The notes: generated by a model from the letters alone, not told the origin. A stretch of 51,762 bases of DNA from an uncultured Clostridia bacterium (GCA_934233735.1 CAKQGQ010000016.1:1-51762), one strand, 5' to 3'. Shown: positions 24,724 through 33,929, counted from the first letter of the stretch. Numbers and translations are program-made.

Positions 24724-25383
24724 TTATTCAACTGTTCCGCGCGGCACATAAAACCGCATGACAATGCCGTCATCCTGCACCAGCACGCCTCTCGGCATGC
24801 GCAGAATCCGCCAAGTAATATATAAATCGCCGATTGCCCCGCTGAAGTTAAACATCTGAATTGCGTACAGATACCACCAGAACTGCGGTGCGCCGACCGC
24901 CAGATCCTGAAGCAGCAGTGCCAGCACAATACCCCAGATAACAAAAGGCGAAAGCGCAATGACAACATACGCAAACTTCGTAAAGAAGTAGCGGCTTCCC
25001 GCATAAAACATCCCAGCCTTCAAATCTTTGCCGTAAAACGGCTTCCTGCCGCTGAACATTTTGATGAAAAAGCCATGAACGCCTTCGTGCAGAAAGATAT
25101 AAGTCACAAGTCCGATTATCATCCCTGCAATCGCAAATGCAATTTGGAAATTTGACATCGAAAAGGCTTCCGAAATCGGATGTTTCAGCACATACAGCCC
25201 GTAAAGTGCCATCGCCGCAATGATTGCAAGACCTGAAACTGCCAAAGTTTTCGAAGAGGTTTCCAAATTCGCACCGCTGCCGGCCTCGTCACGCGCGGTA
25301 TCCGCCGTCTCTCTTCCGCTTAAATCAACGATTTCATAAAGTTCATATCCGCATGGCAGATGCTCGAACGCATAGTCCCTCAT
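24724..25383 (-). CDS. DUF3267 membrane zincin-like protein
   Basis: This 219 aa membrane protein has an HEGVH motif (HExxH) at the end of a hydrophobic segment (YIFLHEGVHGFFIK), as in DUF3267 putative metallopeptidases, and four to five membrane segments. A substrate is unknown. Its ATG overlaps the thrC stop codon (ATGA), so it is translated together with threonine synthase, and ddh follows after a 70-base gap with a hairpin. A working link with amino acid synthesis is not evident. Confidence 0.75.
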   Translation of the reverse strand: MRDYAFEHLPCGYELYEIVDLSGRETADTARDEAGSGANLETSSKTLAVSGLAIIAAMALYGLYVLKHPISEAFSMSNFQIAFAIAGMIIGLVTYIFLHEGVHGFFIKMFSGRKPFYGKDLKAGMFYAGSRYFFTKFAYVVIALSPFVIWGIVLALLLQDLAVGAPQFWWYLYAIQMFNFSGAIGDLYITWRILRMPRGVLVQDDGIVMRFYVPRGTVE

Positions 25384-26882
25384 TTGAGAGCCTCCAAAAC
25401 AGCGTCCGCCATTTTGTCCGCGTCCACCGTGCCTTTATGTAAAACAGGCTTCTTGTCCAGGTCTTTCAAGCCGTAAGGAATTTCAACGCCTGTAGCCTGC
25501 GCAAGAGCCGCGACATATTCAAAACCGTCTTTGCAAGGTCCGACGCCGCATGCCTTTGCAACACTCTCCGCAAACTTATATGCGCTCGCCGTTGAAGCGA
25601 TGACCGTCGGAGTTTTGTCCCCCGTCTCGCTTGCATAATCGCAGTAAACCTTGTAGGCAACCGCCGTGTGCGTATCCATCAGGTAATGGCTTTCCGTCCA
25701 CATTTTGCCGATTGTCGCAAGCGTCTCCGCCTCTGTACAAAAACCACCATAGAAGTCCTTGAGCGCCTCGCGCACCTTCTCGGAAACCGTGTAAACCTTG
25801 TCCTTTTCAAGTGCCGACATCCACTCGGAGACGAGCTGCCCGTCCCTGCCGCTGAGCAGATAAAGCAGACGCTCCAGATTGCTGGAAATCAGAATATCCA
25901 TCGACGGTGAATTCGTGCAGTAGAACTTGCGCACATCGCTGCGAATATCGTAGCTGCCGCTGCGGATAAAGTCCGTCAGAACCTTGTTGTCGTTGGATGC
26001 GCAAAGGAATTTTGCAATTGGAACACCCATCAGGCGTGCGTAATATGCCGCCAAAATATTTCCGAAATTGCCCGTCGGCACCACGACATTCATCGGCTCG
26101 CCGACCTTCAGTGCGCCTTCTGCTGCAAGCTTCAGATAGCTGTAAACATAGTAAGCCACCTGCGGCACGAGCCTTCCGACATTGATGGAGTTCGCCGAGG
26201 AAAGCTTGATGCCATTCTCCGCGAGCTTCTTCGCAAAATCATCGTCATTGAAGATTCTCTTCACCCCGGTCTGCGCATCGTCAAAATTTCCGTGAATCGC
26301 AAAAACATGGGTGTTGTCGCCAGTCTGTGTCACCATCTGTCTTTCCTGCACCTGGCTCACGCCGTCGCACGGATAGAATACGACGATTTCCGTTCCAGGA
26401 ACATCCGCAAAACCTTCCAGCGCCGCCTTTCCGGTATCTCCGGAGGTCGCCGTCAAAATGCAGATTTTGGATTTTTCGCCTTCCTTGCGGCAGGCGGTCG
26501 TCATCAGATACGGCAGAATCGACAGCGCCATATCCTTAAATGCCGCCGTCTTTCCATGGTAGAGCTCCAGAAAATGCACACCGCCTGCCTCCTTCATTTC
26601 AACAATGTCGGCAGCGGTAAATTTTTTATCGTATGCGCCGTCGATGCAGCCCTGCATTTCCTCATCGGTAAAATCGTCAAAAAACGCGCCCAGAACCTTG
26701 AACGCCACTTCCTTGTAGCCGGCTTCCCCGCGCGCCATCCGCGCTGCCATTTCCCCAAGGTCAAACGGCAGCGCCGGGACTTCCTCCGGTACATAAAGTC
26801 CCTTATCCTCGGCTATGCCGCGGATGATGGCGCGCGCGCCGGTCATTTTGTCACGGCTGCCGCGTGTACTCTCATATAACAT
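25380..26882 (-). CDS. thrC: Threonine synthase
   Basis: This PLP enzyme converts O-phosphohomoserine to threonine. The PLP lysine lies in HGKTAAFKDMALSIL, and the phosphate-binding and substrate regions TATSGDTGKAALEG and SANSINVGRLVPQ are present. At 500 aa it is the longer bacterial form with an N-terminal domain (LYESTRGS start). The ATG at 26882 follows AGGAGG with a 7-base gap. An intrinsic terminator ends only a few bases upstream of that site, so expression probably depends on read-through. Confidence 0.95.
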   Translation of the reverse strand: MLYESTRGSRDKMTGARAIIRGIAEDKGLYVPEEVPALPFDLGEMAARMARGEAGYKEVAFKVLGAFFDDFTDEEMQGCIDGAYDKKFTAADIVEMKEAGGVHFLELYHGKTAAFKDMALSILPYLMTTACRKEGEKSKICILTATSGDTGKAALEGFADVPGTEIVVFYPCDGVSQVQERQMVTQTGDNTHVFAIHGNFDDAQTGVKRIFNDDDFAKKLAENGIKLSSANSINVGRLVPQVAYYVYSYLKLAAEGALKVGEPMNVVVPTGNFGNILAAYYARLMGVPIAKFLCASNDNKVLTDFIRSGSYDIRSDVRKFYCTNSPSMDILISSNLERLLYLLSGRDGQLVSEWMSALEKDKVYTVSEKVREALKDFYGGFCTEAETLATIGKMWTESHYLMDTHTAVAYKVYCDYASETGDKTPTVIASTASAYKFAESVAKACGVGPCKDGFEYVAALAQATGVEIPYGLKDLDKKPVLHKGTVDADKMADAVLEALK

Positions 26883-26898
26883 AATACATCCTCCTATT

Positions 26899-26948
26899 AA
26901 AAAAGCCGAATTTGCCCGCCCCATCGCCGGGCAGGGGCAAAATCGGCT
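26899..26948 (-). terminator. Attenuator-like intrinsic terminator in the thrC leader
   Basis: On the minus strand a GC-rich arm AGCCGATTTTGCCC (26948-26935) pairs with GGGCAAATTCGGCT (26917-26904), 13 of 14 pairs, with an inner 4-bp GCCC/GGGC stem, and is followed by six T. The thrC ribosome-binding site begins about 6 bases later, leaving no room for a promoter. Transcription of thrC must therefore pass this terminator. I found no T-box consensus and no threonine-rich leader peptide. Confidence 0.8.
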
Positions 26949-26970
26949 ATCAGATTTGATCTAAGATGGT

Positions 26971-26995
26971 GGAAATATCGCTACGCGATATTTCC
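26971..26995. repeat. Perfect 11-bp palindromic hairpin in the thrC leader
   Basis: GGAAATATCGC and GCGATATTTCC (26971-26981 and 26985-26995) are separated by three bases. No T-run follows on either strand. It could be a leader structure or a dispersed palindrome. Confidence 0.7.
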
Positions 26996-27013
26996 TTCCT
27001 TTTCTTTATTGCA

Positions 27014-27335
27014 AAATATGGCGAAAAATTGGCTTTTTCAGGCATTCTCGCGAAAAAGTCCAATTTTTCTTCATTTCTATGCCCGCCGCGGCCGTGGAAT
27101 CGGTCGATTTTGTCCTGAAATTGGACAAAATCGGCACATCTCCGAAAAAAGCCAAAAATATATGCAAAAAGTAACGCTTTTTTTGGCTTTTTTTACGGCA
27201 CTCGTCGAAAAATCCAACTTTCGACACCGTTCGACAAATTTCGACGCGTCCGAACCATCCCAAATGCCTCACTTTTTGGCTTTTTTCGCGCCGCTCGGCG
27301 AAAAGTCCACCATTCGACAAATTTCGACACGCCGC
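27014..27335. repeat. Cluster of hairpin-forming imperfect repeats
   Basis: Most of this non-coding stretch is built from variants of a unit with TTGGCTTTTTTCG and its complement. Long hairpins are visible: 27023-27039 with 27052-27069 (17 bp, one bulge), 27105-27115 with 27123-27133 (11 bp) and 27145-27158 with 27180-27193 (14 bp). Two direct copies about 93 bases apart (from about 27180 and 27272) share the ends TTTTTGGCTTTTTT and TTCGACAAATTTCGAC. An open frame on the minus strand (27006-27359, GTG start, no ribosome-binding site) follows the repeats and I do not accept it as a gene. Confidence 0.7.
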
Positions 27336-27416
27336 AAGTCCTATGTCACGCACCGACACGCCACACTCTACCTGGCATATGTCTCATGCCATGACCGCAG
27401 CCCGCCACCTTGTCAC

Positions 27417-27491
27417 GCGAAACGGAATAATTCATCGCCTGCGTTTTGAGAAGGCGTGGAAACCGCTTTGCTGTGCGAAACGGAATAATTC
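27417..27491. repeat. Two direct copies of a 17-base sequence complementary to the pyc 3' end
   Basis: GCGAAACGGAATAATTC occurs at 27417-27433 and 27475-27491. A close match on the other strand (one substitution, one insertion) covers the last codons and stop of pyc (27659-27676). In the pyc transcript these could pair over about 170-240 bases. The rest of 27340-27660 shows no gene. Confidence 0.65.
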
Positions 27492-27550
27492 CTGGCGAGC
27501 GTTTCGAAGAGCCGCAGGCTGTCAGCGAGCTTCGCGTAGAGTTTGGCTGC

Positions 27551-27600
27551 GAAATTGAACTGTTTGAGCAGGGGCGTAGTCCCTGCGAGTTTTCAATTTC
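27551..27600. repeat. Two-part hairpin downstream of pyc
   Basis: The outer stem is GAAATTGAA/TTCAATTTC (27551-27559 with 27592-27600) and the inner stem is CAGGG/CCCTG (27569-27573 with 27581-27585). No T-run follows on the minus strand, so it is a structured 3' region rather than a classical terminator of pyc. Confidence 0.6.
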
Positions 27601-27661
27601 GCCCAAAGTCTGCGAAGGGAGCTGCTAACAGCCTTAGGCGATGAGAAAGCGAGACAATGAA

Positions 27662-30600
27662 TTATTTCAGTTTCGCAACCATCTCGCCAGCCTTCACCTG
27701 CTGTCCTTCCGAAACGTAAATTCTCTCTACAACGCCGCCTTCTCTTGCGATAATGTTCGTTTCCATCTTCATCGCTTCAATTACCGCAATCGGCTGGTTG
27801 GCAGCAACTGTTTCGCCTTCCTTAACGAGCACTTTGATGATGTTGCCCGGGATATTAGCGCCGACTTCCATCGGATTGTCTTCATTTGCATAAAGAACCG
27901 AGTTAGAAGAGTTTACAGTTACTGTTTTGTCCTTAATCTTTATGATACGGCGGTTGCCGTTAACCTCGAAAATAGCTTCACGGAATCCGTCGTTGTCTAC
28001 CGGACGAACTTCCTGAAGTTTTACCATAAGCTGTACGCCGTCTGCAACCTTGACTTCGCAGGTTTCACCTTCTTCAAGCGAATGGAAGAAGATGTCGGAA
28101 CCCATGTAGCGGAAGGAGCCTTCTTTGCGGATGGATTTTACATAATCCTCGAATACCTTCGGGTACAGAGCGTAGGAAATGACTTCTCTGTCCGTTCCTT
28201 CCAGCTCAAGCTCCTCCTGCAATTTCTTTCTGATCGCTTCGAAATCTTCCGGTTCGAGAAGTTCTCCCGGTCTGCAGGTAATCGGCTTCTTGTCTTTGAG
28301 AACAACCTTCTGAATGTCTTCCGGGAATCCGCCTTCCGGCTGTCCCATCATACCTTCGAAGTAGGAAACCGTGGAATCCGGGAAGTCCATCGTTGCTCCC
28401 TTTTCCACAATGTTTTCCGGTGTCAGGCCGTTCTGTACCATGAAGATTGCAAGGTCGCCGACAACCTTTGAGGACGGCGTAACTTTAACGATATCGCCGA
28501 GCATCATGTTTACAGCTTTATACATATCCTTCACTTCCTTCAGCTTGTGGCCCAGACCGAAGGATTCAACCTGTGCCTGAAGGTTGGAGTACTGGCCTCC
28601 CGGAATTTCGTATTTGTAAATTTCTGCGGATGCAGTCTGCAGTTCGGATTCGAATTCCTTGTATACCGGACGAACATCTCTCCAGTATTCACTGATTTTC
28701 TGCAGGCCGTCTGAATCCAGTTCTGTGTCTCTGTCAGAGTTCTGAAGAGATGCAACGATGGAGTTCAGAGCCGGCTGAGAAGTCAGACCGGACATCGAGT
28801 TAAATGCTGCGTCTACGATGTCTACGCCTGCCTGTGCAGCCATCAGCACGGTAGCAACCCCGTTTCCGGAAGTGTCGTGTGTGTGCAGGTGGATCGGAAT
28901 ACCGATTTCCTGTTTCAGCGTACCGATTAACTTGGAAGCTGCAGTCGGCTTGAGAAGGCCGGACATATCCTTGATTCCGAGGATGTGCGCGCCGCGCTTT
29001 TCAAGTTCTTTCGCCATTCTTACATAGTAATCAAGCGTGTATTTTGTTCTGGATGGGTCCAGAATATCTCCTGTGTAGCAAAGGCAAGGCTCTGCAATCA
29101 TGCCCTGGTTGAGCGTTTCGTCGAGCGCAACTTCCATGCCCTGAATCCAGTTCAGGGAGTCGAAGATACGGAATACATCAACGCCTACTTTCGCGGACTG
29201 CTTTACAAACTCACGGATTACATTATCCGGGTAGTTCTTATATCCAACGGCATTTGCGCCTCTGATGAGCATCTGAAGCAGAATGTTCGGACATTTTTCC
29301 CTCAAAACATCCATTCTCTCCCATGGATCTTCCTTGAGGAAGCGGTAAGCAGTATCGAATGTAGCACCGCCCCATACTTCGAGGGAGAAGAATTTACGTC
29401 CGTAAACGGAAACCGCCGGAGCAATCTTTTCCATATCCACGGTACGAACACGGGTCGCCATCAGGGACTGCTGCGCGTCTCTCATCGTCGTGTCGGTTAC
29501 AAAAAGTCTCTGCTGCTTTCTGATCCATTGTGTGAAGTCCTTTGCGCCCATTTCATCAAAGAGCTGCTTGGTTCCTCTTCCCTGAAGTTCCGGAAGTTCT
29601 TCTGCTTTGAATTTCGGGAATACCGGAACATTGTAGCTGCGCTTTTTGCCCTTCGTTTCGTTAACAAATTTATTTCCTAAGAATTCGATGACTTTCAGTT
29701 CTGTATCCTGCACCTTGGCAATGTCAAGTAAGTCCGGAGTGTTTGCGATAAAGCCGGTGTCACATTCGCCTGCCGCGAAAGTCGGGTGGTTCAGTACATT
29801 GAGCATGAATGGGATGTTGGTCTTTACACCTTTGATCAGCGTCTCACCCAAAGCACGGATCGCCTTTCTTCTCGTATCGTCAAAGTTTCTGCCAAAAGCA
29901 GTAACCTTCAAAAGCAATGAGTCATAGAACGGTGTAATCGTCGAGCCCTGGAAGCCGTTTCCGCCGTCAAGTCTGATGCCGAAGCCGCCCGGTGAACGGT
30001 AGGATTCGATTGTACCTGTATCCGGCATGAATTCATTTGTCGGATCTTCCGTCGTAATTCTGCACTGGATTGCGTGTCCGGTAACCTTGATATCATCCTG
30101 GCTCTTGATGCCGATTTCTTCGCTGTCCAGTCTGTGACCTTCTGCAACCAAAATCTGTGCCTGTACGATGTCGATGCCTGTAACCATTTCCGTTACCGTG
30201 TGTTCAACCTGAATACGAGGGTTCATTTCGATAAAGTAGTGTTTGCCTGTCGTGTGGTCAAGCAAAAATTCAACCGTACCTGCGGAGCGGTAATTAACGG
30301 CTTTCGCAATCTTGATTGCGTCCGCGCAGATAGCTTCGCGCTGCTCGTCTGTCAGGCAGAGTGCCGGTGTGAATTCGATTACCTTCTGGTGACGTCTCTG
30401 GATGGAGCAGTCACGCTCGAAAAGGTGTACGATATGTCCTTCTTTATCGCCCAAAATCTGCACTTCAATGTGCTTCGGGTTTTCCAGATATTTTTCAATA
30501 AAGATGTCGTCGATTCCGAACGCTTTCGCCGCTTCGGAACGAGCAGAACGGAACTGCGGAAGCAGCTCTTCTTCGTTTCTTACGATTCTCATGCCGCGTC

Positions 30601-31111
30601 CGCCGCCGCCTGCAGCTGCTTTAAGCATAACAGGATAGCCGCAGGAATTCGCAAATTCCAATGCTTCCGCTTCGGTTTCGATTGCTTTTTCCACGCCCGG
30701 AACCGTCGGAACGCCTACGGAATGCGCTACGATTTTTGACTGGATTTTATCGCCGAGCTGATTCATCATTTCGGCAGTCGGTCCGATAAATTCGATACCG
30801 GCTTCTTCGCAGGTCTTGGCAAACTCTTCGTTTTCTGCCAGGAATCCATATCCCGGATGAATTGCGTCAACACCTTTTGCCTTTGCCAAAGCAATGATTT
30901 CATCAATGCTCAGATAAGCGCCGACAGGGGTTTTGCCCTTTCCAATCTGGTAAGCCTCGTCTGCCTTGGTTCTGAATAAAGAATTCTTGTCTTCTTCAGA
31001 ATAAATCGCAACCGTTCTGATTCCGAGCTCTCGACAGGCTCTGAAAACTCTGATCGCAATTTCGCCTCTGTTGGCAACCAGCACTCGTTTGAATTTCTTG
31101 ATTTCTCTCAT
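27662..31111 (-). CDS. pyc: Pyruvate carboxylase
   Basis: This biotin enzyme carboxylates pyruvate to oxaloacetate, feeding aspartate-family amino acids such as threonine and diaminopimelate, whose genes lie downstream. The 1149 aa single chain contains biotin carboxylase (1 to about 460, with AAAGGGGRGMR and MNPRIQVEHTVTE), the carboxyltransferase barrel (about 530-830, with TTMRDAQQSLMATR and HTHDTSGNGVAT) and the biotinyl domain (about 1080-1149) with the lysine in EAMKMETN. The start follows AGGAG with a 9-base gap and lies 19 bases after the mscS stop codon. All key motifs are intact. Confidence 0.96.
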   Translation of the reverse strand: MREIKKFKRVLVANRGEIAIRVFRACRELGIRTVAIYSEEDKNSLFRTKADEAYQIGKGKTPVGAYLSIDEIIALAKAKGVDAIHPGYGFLAENEEFAKTCEEAGIEFIGPTAEMMNQLGDKIQSKIVAHSVGVPTVPGVEKAIETEAEALEFANSCGYPVMLKAAAGGGGRGMRIVRNEEELLPQFRSARSEAAKAFGIDDIFIEKYLENPKHIEVQILGDKEGHIVHLFERDCSIQRRHQKVIEFTPALCLTDEQREAICADAIKIAKAVNYRSAGTVEFLLDHTTGKHYFIEMNPRIQVEHTVTEMVTGIDIVQAQILVAEGHRLDSEEIGIKSQDDIKVTGHAIQCRITTEDPTNEFMPDTGTIESYRSPGGFGIRLDGGNGFQGSTITPFYDSLLLKVTAFGRNFDDTRRKAIRALGETLIKGVKTNIPFMLNVLNHPTFAAGECDTGFIANTPDLLDIAKVQDTELKVIEFLGNKFVNETKGKKRSYNVPVFPKFKAEELPELQGRGTKQLFDEMGAKDFTQWIRKQQRLFVTDTTMRDAQQSLMATRVRTVDMEKIAPAVSVYGRKFFSLEVWGGATFDTAYRFLKEDPWERMDVLREKCPNILLQMLIRGANAVGYKNYPDNVIREFVKQSAKVGVDVFRIFDSLNWIQGMEVALDETLNQGMIAEPCLCYTGDILDPSRTKYTLDYYVRMAKELEKRGAHILGIKDMSGLLKPTAASKLIGTLKQEIGIPIHLHTHDTSGNGVATVLMAAQAGVDIVDAAFNSMSGLTSQPALNSIVASLQNSDRDTELDSDGLQKISEYWRDVRPVYKEFESELQTASAEIYKYEIPGGQYSNLQAQVESFGLGHKLKEVKDMYKAVNMMLGDIVKVTPSSKVVGDLAIFMVQNGLTPENIVEKGATMDFPDSTVSYFEGMMGQPEGGFPEDIQKVVLKDKKPITCRPGELLEPEDFEAIRKKLQEELELEGTDREVISYALYPKVFEDYVKSIRKEGSFRYMGSDIFFHSLEEGETCEVKVADGVQLMVKLQEVRPVDNDGFREAIFEVNGNRRIIKIKDKTVTVNSSNSVLYANEDNPMEVGANIPGNIIKVLVKEGETVAANQPIAVIEAMKMETNIIAREGGVVERIYVSEGQQVKAGEMVAKLK

Positions 31112-31130
31112 TTCTCTCTCTCCTAAAAAA

Positions 31131-31931
31131 TTACTTGATCACATGAATATCCATCTGCGGATATGGTATGTTGATGTTTGCTTCGTCAAAAGCTGTTTTA
31201 ACCTGTTCTTCAATGTAATACTTTACATCCCAGTATTTCGGCGTTTCGCACCAGACCTTAAACTCGATTTCCACTGCACTGTCGCCGTACGCCGCAACAC
31301 CGAAAAACGGCTGCGGCTGCTGCAGAACATCCTCGCAGGATTCCGCAAGCGCGGTCAGAATGTCTCTGGCCTTCGCCAAGTCCGTGTCATATCCGACTCC
31401 GAATTTGAAATCCACGCGGCGAAGCGGCTCCTTCGTATGGTTTGTCAGAACCGATGCCGTGACGGTTCCGTTCGGAACCGCAATCGTCTTATTGTCATAG
31501 GTGCGCAGAGTCGTTACCATCAAATCGATTCCCTGTACGACTCCGCTCACGCCTGCAACCTCTATAAAATCGCCTTTGATAAAAGGTCGGTTGACTAAAA
31601 TGATGATTCCGCCGGCAATATTGCCCAGACTGTCCTTCATCGCGAGCGCAACGGCTGCTCCTCCCGCGCCCAGCACCGTCACGAGCGGCGCGGTCGGCAC
31701 ATGCAGACAGGTCAGAACCACGACGAAAACCACTACATAAGCTGCATATTTCAAAGTGTTCAGAAGGAATTTATAGACGGATTCGTCTATGGAACTTTTG
31801 TCCAGAACCTTTCGTGCCACCTTTAGTATCAGCTTCGTCAGAATAAGCCCTGCTATGAGTACGAGCACTGCCAGCAAAAGTTCCTTGCCGTACCCGAGCA
31901 GCGTTTCCCATGTCTTTTCCGTAAAATTCAT
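31131..31931 (-). CDS. Small-conductance mechanosensitive channel (MscS family)
   Basis: This 266 aa membrane channel opens under osmotic downshock. Three N-terminal membrane segments lead into the pore helix with GAGGAAVALAMKDSLGNIAGG, followed by the beta domain (NRPFIKGDFIEVAGVSGVV) and the C-terminal cage domain. The ATG at 31931 was chosen because the longer frame (to 32000) runs into typA; the ribosome-binding site is weak (AAGGAAACGAGAG). It lies 25 bases after typA and 19 before pyc. Confidence 0.9.
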   Translation of the reverse strand: MNFTEKTWETLLGYGKELLLAVLVLIAGLILTKLILKVARKVLDKSSIDESVYKFLLNTLKYAAYVVVFVVVLTCLHVPTAPLVTVLGAGGAAVALAMKDSLGNIAGGIIILVNRPFIKGDFIEVAGVSGVVQGIDLMVTTLRTYDNKTIAVPNGTVTASVLTNHTKEPLRRVDFKFGVGYDTDLAKARDILTALAESCEDVLQQPQPFFGVAAYGDSAVEIEFKVWCETPKYWDVKYYIEEQVKTAFDEANINIPYPQMDIHVIK

Positions 31932-31956
31932 TTTTCTCTCGTTTCCTTGTCCTGCC

Positions 31957-33840
31957 TTACTCCGCGTAAACTCTTCCGCTTCTTCTTCTTTCGAGTTCAT
32001 GCAGAAGTTTCTTTCTCAATCTGATGTCGTCCGGCGTAATTTCCACGAGTTCGTCGTCGTTGATAAACTCCAGTGCCTCTTCCAGCGTAAAGGTCCTCGC
32101 AGGGCTGAGCTTAATTGCGTCGTCCGAGCCTGCAGCACGCATATTGCTGACTTTCTTCGCCTTGCAAGGGTTTACGACCATGTCGTCATTTCTGGAATTC
32201 ATACCCACAATCATGCCTTCGTAAACCTTCGTGCCCGGCTCCACAAACATCTGCACTCTTTCGCCGATGTTGAACAAAGCGTACGGCGTGCACACGCCTT
32301 CTTCCTGTGCGATTGCCACTCCGTTTACACGCTGCGGAATCTCGCCTTTATACTCGTCGAAGGAGTCAAATCTTCTTACCATCGTGCCTTCGCCTCTGGT
32401 ATCGTTTATGAACTCGCTTCTGTAGCCGAGAAGCCCTCTGGTCGGTACGAGATATTCGATGCGCGAAAATCCGTTTTCCCCAGCCATCTGCTTCATCAGG
32501 CCCTTTCTTATATTCAGTTTATTGATAACCGTGCCCGCATATTCATCCGGAACGGAAATCACAACTTCCTCAATCGGTTCGAGCGGCTTGCCGTTTTCGT
32601 CTCTGTGCAGAATAACCTCCGGCTTGGAAACTGCCAGCTCGTATCCCTCTCTTCGCATATTTTCAATCAGGATGGAAAGATGCAGTTCGCCTCTTCCCGA
32701 AACCTTGAAGCAGTCCGTGGAATCGGTTTCTTCCACGACCAGTCCGACATTGACTTCCAGCTCCTTGTTCAGTCTTTCGCGGATATGTCTTGATGTTACG
32801 AATTTTCCGACTTTCCCCGCAAAAGGTGACTTATTTACCATGAAGTTCATGGAAAGCGTCGGCTCTTCGATATGGATCATTTCCATTGGCTGCGGATCTT
32901 TCGGGTCGCATACCGTTTCTCCTATGGAGATATCGGATATGCCGGAAATTACGACGATGTCGCCGCACTGTGCTTCCGGAACTGCGGTTCTCCTCAATCC
33001 TCTGTATACAAAGACCTGATTCACCTTTCTCTGCACGATGGAGCCATCAGCCTTGGCAACTGCCACCGTCTGTCCTTCTCTGATGACGCCCCTGGTAATT
33101 CTGCCGATTCCAAGTCTTCCGATATAGTCGTCATATGCCAGCGTCGATACCTGAAGCTGCAGCGGTTCATCGTTCAAATCCGGATATGGACTGCAGTGCT
33201 CGATAATGGTATCGAACAGCGGCGTAAGATCCAGTCCGCCGTATCCTGCAGGACTTTTCTTAATCTTCGCATCACCTTCTCCAATCAGCACGCCCTCCAC
33301 TTCCTTCGGGTCTCTAACTGCAATGCCCTGACGCGCGATTCCGTAAAGAATCGGGAAATCCAGCTGCTCGTCTGTCGCTTCAAGATCCATGAACAGCTCA
33401 TAAACCTCATCCACAACCTCATCGATTCTTGCATCCTTCTTATCCAGCTTGTTAATGAACAAAATCGGATTAATGCCCTGCTCCAAAGACTTCTTCAGTA
33501 CGAATCTGGTCTGCGGCATCGGACCTTCGCTCGAATCGACCAAAAGAATTACCGTATCCACCGTTTTCATAATTCGTTCCACCTCGGAGCTGAAGTCCGC
33601 GTGTCCCGGTGTATCCACTATGTTAATCTTTACGTCATTGTGCATAATAGAGCAGTTCTTGGAATAAATTGTAATTCCTCTTTCTCTTTCGATATCGTCG
33701 CTGTCCATAACGCAGTCGACAACCTCTTCATTCGCTCTGAATACGCCGCTTTGATTCAGGAAAGCATCGACCAAAGTGGACTTTCCGGCATCGACGTGCG
33801 CAATCACAGCTATGTTGATAATCTTCTCTTTCTGACTCAT
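31957..33840 (-). CDS. typA: Translational GTPase TypA/BipA
   Basis: This 627 aa ribosome-binding GTPase is related to EF-G and LepA and is involved in ribosome assembly and stress growth. The GTP-binding motifs are AHVDAGKST, DTPGHADF and NKLDKKDA, and the specific C-terminal region has RGLLGYRSEFINDTRGEG. The start follows GAGGGC, with a strong promoter about 60 bases upstream. It is the first gene of typA-mscS-pyc. Confidence 0.96.
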   Translation of the reverse strand: MSQKEKIINIAVIAHVDAGKSTLVDAFLNQSGVFRANEEVVDCVMDSDDIERERGITIYSKNCSIMHNDVKINIVDTPGHADFSSEVERIMKTVDTVILLVDSSEGPMPQTRFVLKKSLEQGINPILFINKLDKKDARIDEVVDEVYELFMDLEATDEQLDFPILYGIARQGIAVRDPKEVEGVLIGEGDAKIKKSPAGYGGLDLTPLFDTIIEHCSPYPDLNDEPLQLQVSTLAYDDYIGRLGIGRITRGVIREGQTVAVAKADGSIVQRKVNQVFVYRGLRRTAVPEAQCGDIVVISGISDISIGETVCDPKDPQPMEMIHIEEPTLSMNFMVNKSPFAGKVGKFVTSRHIRERLNKELEVNVGLVVEETDSTDCFKVSGRGELHLSILIENMRREGYELAVSKPEVILHRDENGKPLEPIEEVVISVPDEYAGTVINKLNIRKGLMKQMAGENGFSRIEYLVPTRGLLGYRSEFINDTRGEGTMVRRFDSFDEYKGEIPQRVNGVAIAQEEGVCTPYALFNIGERVQMFVEPGTKVYEGMIVGMNSRNDDMVVNPCKAKKVSNMRAAGSDDAIKLSPARTFTLEEALEFINDDELVEITPDDIRLRKKLLHELERRRSGRVYAE

Positions 33841-33900
33841 GTATGTCTGCCCTCTTTCGTTGAAATTTTAACAATTTCGCGTAAAATCTACTAATGATTT

Positions 33901-33929
33901 ATTGTATCATAAACGGGCAAAGCTTTCAA
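33901..33929 (-). promoter_or_regulatory. Promoter of typA
   Basis: TTGAAA (33929-33924) and TACAAT (33906-33901) on the minus strand are 17 bases apart, with an extended TG before the -10 box. Confidence 0.72.

Noticed and set aside
27006..27359. 117-codon minus-strand frame in the thrC-pyc gap
   Set aside because: GTG start without a ribosome-binding site, and the translation simply follows the hairpin repeats. Treated as a repeat region.
26883..27400. T-box riboswitch for thrC
   Set aside because: A terminator is present, but I could not find the T-box consensus (AGGGTGGNACCGCG) on the minus strand.
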